Part shown: piece after piece, positions 1 to 7,915 of the stretch
Position numbering within the stretch: the stretch's first letter is position 1
Layout: every line of letters begins with the position of its first letter
Translations under genes and position numbers: made by a program
From: Zelonia costaricensis
Taxonomy: Eukaryota; Euglenozoa; Kinetoplastea; Trypanosomatida; Trypanosomatidae
NCBI GenBank assembly: GCA_030849075.1
Contig: JASAOO010003097.1
Location: 1-21,722 of the forward strand
Length of the DNA: 21,722 nt
Direction: 5' to 3'
The notes under the pieces: model-generated
What the model saw: the letters and a program-made list of their open reading frames with translations, nothing else
Database searches by the model: none
Told to the model about the DNA's origin: nothing

Positions 1-128
1 GGCACTCCCCCTCTGTTTCTTCTCATCTCGCTCGCTCGCTGATCACCCAGACGTGTGTCCGTCTGTCCGTGCCTTCGTCCCTTCTTCCACCCACCCTACC
101 CCGGTATCTAACGCAAACACACCATCAT

Positions 129-145
129 ACACACACACACACACA
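129..145. repeat. (AC)n microsatellite
   Basis: Eight uninterrupted AC units plus a trailing A lie in the non-coding spacer. Such runs are common in Leishmania intergenic DNA. Confidence 0.9.
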
Positions 146-898
146 ACATGATGAAGAGCCGTCTGCTGCGATGCAGGGTGAACCACGGAGTAGAGGCGGC
201 GATACAGCAGCGCGCGTGTAACCTCCGTGGGCACGTGTGGAGCCCTCCCCACACAAGCACGCGTGATAACACACACCGAAGAGACGGGGGGGGGGGCTAA
301 CCCACCATCGCTGATGCGCGCAGGCGTTCTTGTGCTGTTGCTGTTGGTGCGCCGCGCGGACGCAACCTCTCCTCACCCTACCCAAGGCAGGGCGGGGACC
401 CCCCCCCCTCCTCCATGTGCTCACCCGCAGATGGCGTGGACAAGGACAGTGCACGTGCCTCCGGCGTGCAGACGCGATCGTACCCGTGTCGCGAGCACGT
501 GCCTGCGGGCGGTGACCGGGAGAGCCGGCACAGCGCATCGCACGTCCGCCAGTTGATAAAGCCTCAGCGCGATCGTCGCTCTCCGCACTCTCTGTAAACT
601 CGACCTCACACCTCGGCTTCCACCTCCGTCCCTCGTTGCTCCTCTCCTCAATGGGCTGTGTTCCCCTCGCTCCCCTTCCTTCAACCACTCTAATCCGCGC
701 ATCCCTTCTCCTACGTGTCTGTTCAACTGAACACACGTCAACCGGCGCACGCAACCCCCCCTCCCCCCACACACACAGGAGCCTCGCCTTCCTCTCCCTC
801 CCGCTCGAACCCGAAACCGCACCCCAGTATCCTCTCCCACTCCACTCGTCTTCTCCTCAATTCGAAGTAACCAAAAAAACGCGTGCAGCGCAGTCGCC

Positions 899-1085
899 TG
901 CTTCTTCTTCTCCTCTCCTCGCTTCTCCGTCCTGACCTCCACCGCGGTTGCGTGGCGACGTGACGCTGCGCCCCACGCGTTTCGCCTCGTGTCGTGCTTT
1001 CGGCCTAGATCGCCGCTTCGCTGCGTCGTCGTCCCTTTTTTTCCTAAAAAAAAGAAGAAAACTTCTGTGCTCACCGTCTCCTCAG
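899..1085 (+). promoter_or_regulatory. Candidate spliced-leader acceptor region for the acyl-CoA dehydrogenase mRNA
   Basis: A long pyrimidine tract (about 899-935, dominated by CTT/CTC) is followed by no AG until the CTAG at 1008-1009. A second pyrimidine stretch (about 1065-1083) ends in a CAG at 1083-1085, 24 nt before the ATG at 1110. Either AG could accept the spliced leader. Both lie downstream of the TTG at 948, so they exclude the frame extension 948-1109 from the mature mRNA. The exact site is inferred. Confidence 0.5.
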
Positions 1086-1109
1086 CCCACCCCGCGCCCA
1101 CGCCTGCAG

Positions 1110-2996
1110 ATGCTCCGCCGTGTGTGCGCAACGACGACGGCGGCGGCCACCGTGTCGGTGGCGGCCCGCAGCCTCACCTACACCCCGCGCACCCGCGACG
1201 TGCAGTTCCTGTACGAGGAGGTGTTCAACATGTACGACCACTACGACAAGCTCGGCAAGAAGGCCCCAGCTGGCGGCTCCGAGACGGTCATCACGAAGGA
1301 GCTGATGGATGCGCTGCTGGACGAGAGCGCGAAGCTGGCGACGCAGACGCTGTTCCCGCTGTACGAGACGAGCGACGACGATGGCTGCGTGCTGAAGAAC
1401 GGCATCGTGACGACGCCCAAGGGCTTCAAGGAGGCGTACAAGGTGTTCACTGAGGGCGGATGGGCGGGCATCAACGAAGCCGAGCAGTACGGCGGCCAGG
1501 CGCTGCCGCTGTCTGCCGGCTTCACGACGCGCGAGATGATGTCGACAGCGAACTGGGGCTTCAGCATGTACCCGGGGCTGTCACTCGGAGCCTGCCGCAC
1601 CCTCATGTCCTGGGCGAGCGATGCGCTGAAGGACCAGTACCTGCCGAAGCTGGTGAGCGGGGAGTGGGCGGGGACGATGTGCCTGACGGAGCCGCAGTGC
1701 GGGACGGACCTGTCGCAGGTGAAGTCGAAGGCGGAGCCCGCGGCGGACGGGCAGTCGTACCGGATCACGGGCACGAAGATCTTCATCTCGGCCGGCGACC
1801 ACGACCTGACGGACAACATCGTGCACGTGGTGCTTGCGCGGCTGCCGGGGTCGCTGCCGTCGACGAAGGGGCTGTCGCTGTTCCTCGTGCCGCGGCACGT
1901 GGTGAAGGCGGACGGGTCGCTGGAGGCTGCGCGGAACGTGGAGTGCATTGCGCTGGAGAAGAAGATGGGCATCAAGGGCAGCGCGACGTGCCAGCTGAGC
2001 TTCGAGAACTCCGTGGGGTACCTGATTGGGCAGCCGAGCGAGGGCATGAAGCAGATGTTCACGTTCATGAACGCGGCGCGGATGGGGTGCGCGCTGGAGG
2101 GCGTGTGCCACGCGGAGCTGGCGTTCCAGAACGGGCTGCGGTACGCGCGGGAGCGGCGGTCGATGCGTGCGCTCGGGGGCGTGAAGGAGCCGGAGAAGGC
2201 GGCGGACCGGATCATCAGCCACGCGAACGTGCGGCAGAACTTGCTGTTCGCGAAGGCGGTGGCGGAGGGCGGGCGCGCGCTGCTGCTGGACGTGGGGCGG
2301 CTGCTGGACCTGCACGCCGCGGCGCCGGACGCTGCGGCGGCCGACGCGCTGGACCACGAGATCGGCTTCTACACGCCGATCGCGAAGGCGTGCCTGACGG
2401 AGTGGGGCGTGGAGGCTGCGAGCCGGTCGCTGCAGGTGTGGGGCGGGCACGGGTACATCAAGGGCAACGGCATGGAGCAGATCCTGCGCGACTCGCGCAT
2501 CGGCACGATCTACGAGGGCACGACGGGCGTGCAGGCGCTGGACTTCATCGGGCGCAAGGTGCTGAGCACGAAGGGCGGCAACCAGGCGCGGCGCTTCGGG
2601 CAGCGCGTGAACAAGCTGGCGTGGTCGCACATGCTGACCAGCGGCGCGCTGGGGCGGCACGCGCGGCAGCTGTGGCTGATGCAGAAGCAGTGGCGTATCG
2701 CGACGGCGCGGATCGGGCTGATGGCGCAGAAGAACCGCGACGCGGCCGCTGCGTCGTCGGAGGACTTCCTGATGTACTCGGGCTACATGACGCTGGGCTA
2801 CTACTGGCTGCGCATGGCGGAGGTTGCGCAGCGCAAGGTTGCTGCTGGGCAGGACGCGGACGGGTTCTACCAGGCGAAGCTGGACACGTGCGAGTACGTG
2901 TTCACGCGCGTGCTGCCGCGTGCGGACGCGCACAGCCGGATGATGCAGGAGCCGCCGGTGCTGTGCGCGTACAAGGAGGAGACGTGGGACATCTGA
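1110..2996 (+). CDS. Mitochondrial acyl-CoA dehydrogenase, long DmdC/FadE5-like type
   Basis: This 628-residue flavoprotein should oxidise an acyl-CoA to the 2-enoyl-CoA in the mitochondrial matrix and pass electrons to electron-transfer flavoprotein. The frame is open from a TTG at 948, but the only upstream in-frame start is non-ATG, so the first ATG at 1110 is used. The first 22 or so residues (MLRRVCATT...) are basic and Ala/Ser/Thr-rich with no acidic residue, like a mitochondrial presequence. The FAD-binding middle-domain signature MCLTEPQCGTDLS starts near residue 190, and GTKIFISAGDHD lies near 220. The C-terminal helical domain carries WGGHGYIKGNGMEQILRDSR (from about 444) and IYEGTTGVQALDF. 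Its Glu469 aligns with the catalytic base of the MCAD family (YEGT motif). The roughly 130 residues after this, and the total length above 600, are typical of the DmdC-like subfamily with an extra ACDH_C domain, whereas beta-oxidation MCAD/SCAD types are about 400. Substrate chain length cannot be read from the sequence. It ends in TGA. Confidence 0.94.
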   Translation: MLRRVCATTTAAATVSVAARSLTYTPRTRDVQFLYEEVFNMYDHYDKLGKKAPAGGSETVITKELMDALLDESAKLATQTLFPLYETSDDDGCVLKNGIVTTPKGFKEAYKVFTEGGWAGINEAEQYGGQALPLSAGFTTREMMSTANWGFSMYPGLSLGACRTLMSWASDALKDQYLPKLVSGEWAGTMCLTEPQCGTDLSQVKSKAEPAADGQSYRITGTKIFISAGDHDLTDNIVHVVLARLPGSLPSTKGLSLFLVPRHVVKADGSLEAARNVECIALEKKMGIKGSATCQLSFENSVGYLIGQPSEGMKQMFTFMNAARMGCALEGVCHAELAFQNGLRYARERRSMRALGGVKEPEKAADRIISHANVRQNLLFAKAVAEGGRALLLDVGRLLDLHAAAPDAAAADALDHEIGFYTPIAKACLTEWGVEAASRSLQVWGGHGYIKGNGMEQILRDSRIGTIYEGTTGVQALDFIGRKVLSTKGGNQARRFGQRVNKLAWSHMLTSGALGRHARQLWLMQKQWRIATARIGLMAQKNRDAAAASSEDFLMYSGYMTLGYYWLRMAEVAQRKVAAGQDADGFYQAKLDTCEYVFTRVLPRADAHSRMMQEPPVLCAYKEETWDI

Positions 2997-4130
2997 GCTG
3001 CCGCCGCTGCTGCTGCCGACGCCCTCAGCACCGTCGTTGCCGGCGGCTTCCGGCCTGTCGTGGTGCGGCCCCGGTGAGCTGCGCGGGCGCGTGGCGTGCC
3101 TCAGCGGCGTGCAGGGTTCGGTGTGAATTACTGCACCGCTGCCTTGGCGCTGGCTCGAATATCTCATACCCGATGCCGTCAGTCTCCACGTGACTGCTTG
3201 CCGGTGTTGGTGACCTAGCTGCTTCGCTGTCGTCACGTATACACCGCTCCGGTTCTCGCGGCGTTCGCCGACAGACAGTCCGACACACACAGGCACCCAC
3301 ACGCAGGTACCCAACGCTGCCCTTCGTTCTCGTTTCTCGACTGCCTTAATTGTTTACCTCAGGCTTTACGTTGTCTCTGCCTCGCTTCCATATGAAAACG
3401 CTTTATTCCTCATGTGCATGGCTCCGCCCCTGTCCCCTGTCGATCCTCCGTACCCGCGCGTCCACGCGAGGTGTGACAAGGTGACTGACGCCCCCTCCCC
3501 CCTCCCCCCGCTCTTCCCTTTTCTCCATGTCCCATACTCTCCGTGCGGCTTCTCCTGCGTTGTTGATCCGCTCACGCTGTATGGAGTCGATGGGTCCGCA
3601 CAGACGTCTTGCGCTCTCCTCTTCACTCTAATCCAAAGTGGTCTCAGGCTGGTGCCTGTCCACTCCCTCTTCCCCCCTTCCCCCTTTCGCCGCCGTGATG
3701 CGGTGTTGGCTTCCCCCCCCCCCGCGGTGGCGCGCTCTCCACGGCTGCGTGTGCGTGCGTGCGGCGCGAAGCAACCGCATCTCCCCCCCCCACTCCCTTC
3801 ACGCCCTGCGTCCCACTTGCTACGCTGCTTGTTTTTCTCCTTGGCTTCTTTTTCTTTCTCGCTGCGCCCACCCGTGCGCGTCGCAGCAGAGCTCGATCAC
3901 GCTTGCGCTCCCCACAGCTGTGCGGGTGCGCCAGCTGTCATCATGCACGTCGCCGGCTGCAAGCTCTTCAACCCCGCTCGCTCGCTCTCTTCCCCACGTT
4001 CTGGATTCCCTGGCGTGCGGGAGACGGGGCCGGTGGGAGTGCTGCGCTGTGACGAGTTTCCGGTTGTGCTGCTGGAGCCTCTTGTGCTCCGTTCGCACTC
4101 CTGTGGCCGGCACGTGCTTGCTTTGCCGTT

Positions 4131-4172
4131 GATACTCTTCTTTTCCCTTTGTGTCTCTTCTCGTATATACAG
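4131..4172 (+). promoter_or_regulatory. Orphan polypyrimidine tract plus AG (possible spliced-leader acceptor)
   Basis: A nearly pure pyrimidine stretch (ACTCTTCTTTTCCC... CTCTTCTCG) is followed by TATATACAG, with the AG at 4171-4172. It is as good as the acceptors in front of the real genes, yet no convincing coding sequence follows within 900 nt. It could define an untranslated or short-ORF transcript, or be an alternative very distal acceptor for the R3H gene. Inferred from composition only. Confidence 0.4.
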
Positions 4173-4476
4173 GTCACGGACGGACCGAAGGCACCGCCGG
4201 TGTGTCCCGCTCATCAAGGAGTGCCTGCTTGTTGGCGATCGCGCTCAAGTGCTTTGTGAACGTGATGCGAGCTCACCACCCCGCACCAGCTGAGGGCAGT
4301 GAAAGGAGCAACGGAAAACGACAACCAAAACGGGCTCACACTGGAGGAAGCTTCAACAGCATCGACGTGATTGCCCATGTCTCTCTCTTTCGTGGATCTG
4401 TTTGTGCCCCCCCCCTCCTTCTCCCCTTCTTCTTCCACGTGACGCGTGGAGTGGGTCGCTGAGCTTGATGCGGCGA

Positions 4477-4598
4477 GGTGGGTGGGTGGGGGGTGCGCCT
4501 GTTGCACACACCGCTCCTGGCGAAGCGAAGGCAAACGTGAATGGAAAGATGCAAGGCGACGCTCTCGAGCACGTTGATGCGGGGTGGGGGGAGGGGGG
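4477..4598 (+). other. Two G-rich, quadruplex-prone tracts
   Basis: Positions 4477-4493 read as G2-T-G3-T-G3-T-G6, and 4581-4598 as G4-T-G6-A-G6. Both sit in the non-coding spacer. Neither strictly fits four separate G3 runs, but both are dense enough to form two-layer or mixed quadruplexes in DNA or RNA. Function is unknown. Confidence 0.5.
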
Positions 4599-4897
4599 AG
4601 CGACTTCAAGGCCGTGCTGTGGCGTGGTCGCTTCACCTCTTTCGCTGAGAGCAAAGAACGGTAGAGGAGATGGCAGGGAAGGCGGGGGCGCGTCGGCTTC
4701 TCGCCGGGCCCGTCACGCGCGTGTCACGTTACCCCGGCCGTCCTTCCGAACACCTCCTCTCGTCTCTCAGCCTCCCCGTGCGGACGTGACCTTCAGAGTG
4801 TGTTCGCACCTGCAGGCCTGAATGCACGCTGGAACGCGGTAGCCGCTGCGTTGGCGCTCACCCCACCCGCACTCTCAGCTCCACCTCCATCTGCCCG

Positions 4898-5029
4898 CTG
4901 CTCCCCCTCCCCCCTTTCGTTCGCTCTCCGCAGCTGCTTCACGGAACACCTCCGCTTCCACCCTGCAACGGTGCTCCCCGCCTGCGACGCTGGACCACAT
5001 CGAACCGCGCGCCTCCCTTCTGCTTTTAG
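4898..5029 (+). promoter_or_regulatory. Candidate spliced-leader acceptors for the R3H protein mRNA
   Basis: A pyrimidine tract at about 4898-4930 ends in CAG at 4931-4933, giving a 5' UTR of about 213 nt. A second shorter tract (GCCTCCCTTCTGCTTTTAG) ends at 5029, giving about 117 nt. I cannot decide between them from the sequence. Confidence 0.5.
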
Positions 5030-5146
5030 ATTTCACACAGAGTGCAGAGCAAGCGAGACGGCAACGTGGCACACCCTACACCTACACCCGCTCCGACGAA
5101 GCGCACAAGCCGCACAGACACGCACAGTGTGCCGTAACCTTTCATA

Positions 5147-7126
5147 ATGGACGCTCGCGCCAACATGCGCGCGATGCTGGAGAGCGCACGCCAGTCGATC
5201 CGCAATCGTGCTGCAAACGTGGGCGGCAACGCAGCCCCCAAGAAGCCGCGCACGCTCGATGCAGGACCGGCGTCATCGGGCTCCAGTCACCGGCACGGAC
5301 ACCAGGGCGGTGGGAAGGCAGCCACGGCCGCGTCTCCCACAGCGGCCGTCGCGGACGGTGGCCTGCACTTCCCCAAGAACGTCCCGTCCGGCACCGACCC
5401 GGAGGCGGACTCGGCGGAGCTGAGTGCGGTGAATGCGCAGGAGGGTCGTCTGCAGTTTGTCCGGCACTACCACCGACTGCTGCTCGCCTTCATCGAGGAC
5501 AAGTCCAAGTACGAGCTGGAGCTGCCCAACCTCTCCGCCCTGGACCGCGTCGTCGTCCACGCCCTGGCGGAGAAGTGCAACCTGTCGCACGAGTCCGCCG
5601 GTGGCAAGTCGGACCGTGTCATGCATCTCAAGAAGGACATCCTCTTCTTCCAGCACCCCGAGGCGGCCCAGCACGTGAATCTCGAGGAGATCATCGAGAA
5701 GGTCTCGTGGAAGGAGAGCAAGTTCCAGATCCGTTACGTGCGGGCGGCTAACCCCGCGCAGGTGGCGGTGGGCGACATCGGCAGCTACGCCGACGAGGAG
5801 GCGCTCGAGAAGATCGAGCGCTTCCGGCGCGCGACGGATGAGTACCGCCACGCCACGGACATGGGCTACACCCAGCAGGAGCTGCTGCTGGCCGAGGCTG
5901 GCGCGTCGACGAGTGCGACAGATCCCAGCGGCGCCCCAGAGGCGCAGGGCCTCGCCGTGCCGGGCCGGCTGGAGGAGATCCTGAGCCGCCGCGACGGTGC
6001 GGGGGCCGCAGCCGGCTCCCCAGTCCCGCCGCCCCCCGCCTCGCCCACCGCGGGCCCCACCTCCACCAGCGGCTCCGCCGGCACCTCGACGATTGCGCTG
6101 GCCATGGCCAAGTCCAAGGCGGCGGCGGCAGCGGCCAGGACGTCGAGCGCCGCCGCCGCGGCAACCATCAAGACGGTGCACGACGAGGTGTGCCGCAGCT
6201 GCGGGACGCGGGTGCGCCTCGATGGGCCGCCGCAGGGGTGGAAGTGCAGCCACTTCTGTGCCCATTGCACCCGCCACACGATCTGGAGCCTCGAGGAGGT
6301 GAAGGTGCGCGAGGAGGCAGCGGCGAAGGCATCCAAGCGGCACCGCGATGCAGGGCAGGGCGACGACGGCGGTGCAGGTGCTCGTCGGCGCCGCGCGGAG
6401 CCTGCGGTGGAGGAGATCGATCGCGAGGACGGGGCGGAGGAGGAGGGACCGGGCACCGCGTCCCGCCCCCGCTCGCGTAGCCTGAGCAGCGAGGACAGCG
6501 AGGGCGCCGACGCGCTGACGGCGGAGGATGTGGTGGAGGTGGCGGCCACCAACGACTTCAGCGCGAAGGACACCAACTGGCTGCGCGACTTCGCGTGCCG
6601 CCCCACGGCGCGGCTGGCGGAGCAGATCGCCTTCTGCATCGACTTCGCCGACCTCATCGATGCGCGCCTCTTCCGGCGCTACGACGCCGCGACCAGCGAG
6701 TCGAGCACGCGGTGTTGGTACGTGGTGCTGCGCGAGGTGCGTGCGCTGTCGCTGACCGTGTCGGACCTTCTGCGTGTGCTGCTCAGCGAGGCGTTTGCTG
6801 CCCCAGCCGCATCTCACGCAGGTGGGGCTGCGCCGCCGCTGGAGGGGGTGCCGGAGCCGATTCAGTCGGAGGCGGCCGAGGCACGTGCGATGGACCACAT
6901 TGGCATTGCCTTCCCGAACCTTTCCGTGTACGGCACCGAGTGCGTGGCGGTGTGCCAGCTGCGCCCGGCTGTCCGCTGGGCCGCCACCCCCCAGCTGCCT
7001 GTGCAGGAGGCGGCACTGCAGCAGCTGCGGCAGCGGTACGGCGCCGCCCACGTCTTTCCCACCGCATCGTTGGCGGAGGCGGTGCAGCACGCCGGTGAGG
7101 CCGCGCCAGCGTCTGCGTCCGTGTGA
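5147..7126 (+). CDS. R3H-domain protein with a zinc-ribbon-like motif
   Basis: The protein has 659 residues starting at ATG 5147 and ending in TGA. After a basic, low-complexity N-terminus there is a folded segment at about residues 95-160. It contains the R3H signature: Arg134 followed by three residues and His138 (DRVVVHALAEKCNLSH), then SDRVMHLKK. R3H domains bind single-stranded nucleic acid, so an RNA- or DNA-binding role is inferred. A second conserved-looking stretch (about 170-245) follows. After an Ala/Pro/Ser-rich linker comes a four- to five-cysteine module with Cys349, Cys352, Cys367, Cys371 and Cys374 plus His377, which looks like a small zinc ribbon. An acidic/Arg-rich linker leads to a hydrophobic globular C-terminal segment (about 469-548, FACRPTARLAEQIAFCIDFA...) that I do not recognise. 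No signal peptide or membrane segment is visible. Nuclear or cytosolic location cannot be told. Confidence 0.85.
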   Translation: MDARANMRAMLESARQSIRNRAANVGGNAAPKKPRTLDAGPASSGSSHRHGHQGGGKAATAASPTAAVADGGLHFPKNVPSGTDPEADSAELSAVNAQEGRLQFVRHYHRLLLAFIEDKSKYELELPNLSALDRVVVHALAEKCNLSHESAGGKSDRVMHLKKDILFFQHPEAAQHVNLEEIIEKVSWKESKFQIRYVRAANPAQVAVGDIGSYADEEALEKIERFRRATDEYRHATDMGYTQQELLLAEAGASTSATDPSGAPEAQGLAVPGRLEEILSRRDGAGAAAGSPVPPPPASPTAGPTSTSGSAGTSTIALAMAKSKAAAAAARTSSAAAAATIKTVHDEVCRSCGTRVRLDGPPQGWKCSHFCAHCTRHTIWSLEEVKVREEAAAKASKRHRDAGQGDDGGAGARRRRAEPAVEEIDREDGAEEEGPGTASRPRSRSLSSEDSEGADALTAEDVVEVAATNDFSAKDTNWLRDFACRPTARLAEQIAFCIDFADLIDARLFRRYDAATSESSTRCWYVVLREVRALSLTVSDLLRVLLSEAFAAPAASHAGGAAPPLEGVPEPIQSEAAEARAMDHIGIAFPNLSVYGTECVAVCQLRPAVRWAATPQLPVQEAALQQLRQRYGAAHVFPTASLAEAVQHAGEAAPASASV

Positions 7127-7245
7127 GCCCGTCGTGACGGTGCTGCTGCCGGAGCCGCCCTGCTTTCGAATCAAGGGGAACGCAGGGGAGCGCATCCTCA
7201 CAGCACTCGGTCAAGGCGTGTCACGACGAGAAGCGACCTCAGCGC

Positions 7246-7272
7246 GTGTGCGTGTGTGTGTGTGTGTGTGTG
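7246..7272. repeat. (GT)n microsatellite
   Basis: GTGTG, one interrupting C, then an uninterrupted GT run to 7272. It lies in the presumed 3' UTR of the R3H gene. Confidence 0.9.
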
Positions 7273-7438
7273 GGTTCGTAGCCCCGCGTATATCAAAGTG
7301 GGCTGCCTTGCACCTGCTCGGTTCCCCGGCTCCTCTCCAAGGCTGCCAGCGTGGACAGGCTGGGCGCCTCTATAACAGCGTGGAGCGATCCAACGAGGTA
7401 AAGAAGCACACCCTGCATTTTTCTTTTCATTGAGGTGT

Positions 7439-7463
7439 GGGGGGAGGGGAGAGGGGGATAGGG
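7439..7463 (+). other. Canonical G-quadruplex motif
   Basis: The + strand reads G6-A-G4-AGA-G5-ATA-G3. This is four runs of at least three G separated by loops of 1, 3 and 3 nt, which satisfies the standard quadruplex pattern. It lies in the spacer and on the sense strand, so it could also form in RNA. Confidence 0.75.
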
Positions 7464-7730
7464 TCGACAGCGAGGATACAGCTGCTGCACTCACGGTATG
7501 TCACCACGTCGAGCCCTGACAGAAGTCACGCATCATGCGGTCGCCCACTCATGCGATCGATCAGGCATTGCCACTTTCCACCACATCACATCTCGCTGCA
7601 TTCCACTTCGCGTACTTCGGCCGACCTCGCGGTTACTTGACTGCGACACCGCTGCCTCGCGTGTAGACACCCCTTCTTGCCTCTCCTAACGAAGAGGCAC
7701 GCGACCATCCCTCTTTCAGGGTAGCATAAG

Positions 7731-7840
7731 CACTCACACAGACCCACACGCACTCACACACGCACTCTCACACACACACACCTACACACACACACACACA
7801 CAGACCCACACAGACCCCCACACACACACACACAGACACC
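7731..7840. repeat. Degenerate CA-rich microsatellite block
   Basis: About 110 nt composed almost wholly of CACA runs interrupted by CTCA, GACC, CGCA and CAGACC variants. It ends a few nt before the pyrimidine tract of the helicase acceptor. The imperfect units suggest an old, diverged microsatellite. Confidence 0.9.
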
Positions 7841-7841
7841 A

Positions 7842-7865
7842 CTACTTGTTTCTCTTCTACGCCAG
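7842..7865 (+). promoter_or_regulatory. Candidate spliced-leader acceptor for the PIF1 helicase mRNA
   Basis: The pyrimidine tract CTACTTGTTTCTCTTCTACG leads to CCAG with the AG at 7864-7865. This gives a 5' UTR of 50 nt before the ATG at 7916. It is the only good tract-plus-AG close to the gene. Confidence 0.6.
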
Positions 7866-7915
7866 ACGCCAATCAGTGCATCGCAGACTCGTCAACGTGT
7901 TTGCGGCATCAAGTC

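Larger units (their letters stand above)
1..1109. other. Non-coding spacer upstream of the acyl-CoA dehydrogenase gene
   Basis: I see no convincing gene. Open frames on both strands are low in complexity, rich in Pro/Arg/Ser/Thr, overlap one another and lack any recognisable motif. The region holds a short (CA)n run, an 11-G run at 286-296, a 10-C run at 399-408 and several pyrimidine-rich stretches, the strongest at about 899-935. This composition fits the 3' UTR of an upstream gene followed by the 5' flank of the next gene in a trypanosomatid cluster. Confidence 0.75.
2997..5146. other. 2.15 kb non-coding spacer
   Basis: This is the longest gap in the window. It contains many pyrimidine tracts, C-runs (for example 3713-3723), an internal strong splice-acceptor-like site (4131-4172) and G-rich stretches (4477-4493, 4581-4598). 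The open frames in it, including 3412-4293 on the + strand, translate to low-complexity Pro/Ser/Arg/Cys-rich sequence without domains, and I do not regard them as genes. It probably comprises the long 3' UTR of the dehydrogenase mRNA plus the 5' flank of the R3H gene. Confidence 0.65.
7127..7915. other. Non-coding spacer between the R3H and PIF1 helicase genes
   Basis: About 790 nt without a credible gene. It contains a GT microsatellite, a canonical G-quadruplex motif, a 110-nt CA-rich block and a pyrimidine-AG acceptor just before the helicase ATG, each listed separately. Confidence 0.8.

Noticed and set aside
227..556. + strand open frame with a short Leu/Val-rich stretch that could mimic a signal peptide
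   Set aside because: The start codon region and the remainder are low in complexity, with a poly-G and a poly-C run inside; nothing suggests a real protein.
948..1109. N-terminal extension of the acyl-CoA dehydrogenase frame
   Set aside because: It starts with TTG, contains no ATG, and is upstream of the likely splice acceptors. A plausible mitochondrial presequence begins at ATG 1110.
1581..3314. Long minus-strand open frame (577 codons) opposite the dehydrogenase
   Set aside because: It is an antisense shadow produced by G/C-only third positions. It is Arg/His/Leu/Pro-rich, has no domain, and the sense strand encodes a clear enzyme.
3412..4293. + strand ATG-initiated open frame of 293 codons in the 2.15 kb spacer
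   Set aside because: It is low-complexity Pro/Ser/Phe/Cys sequence from translated pyrimidine tracts. It runs through the acceptor-like site at 4172, and no domain or coding-type composition is seen.
5273..7201. Long minus-strand open frame (642 codons) opposite the R3H gene
   Set aside because: It has the same GC-driven antisense shadow composition, with no recognisable motif.
7901..7915. Helicase start at 7901
   Set aside because: The codon is TTG; the first ATG in the frame is 7916.
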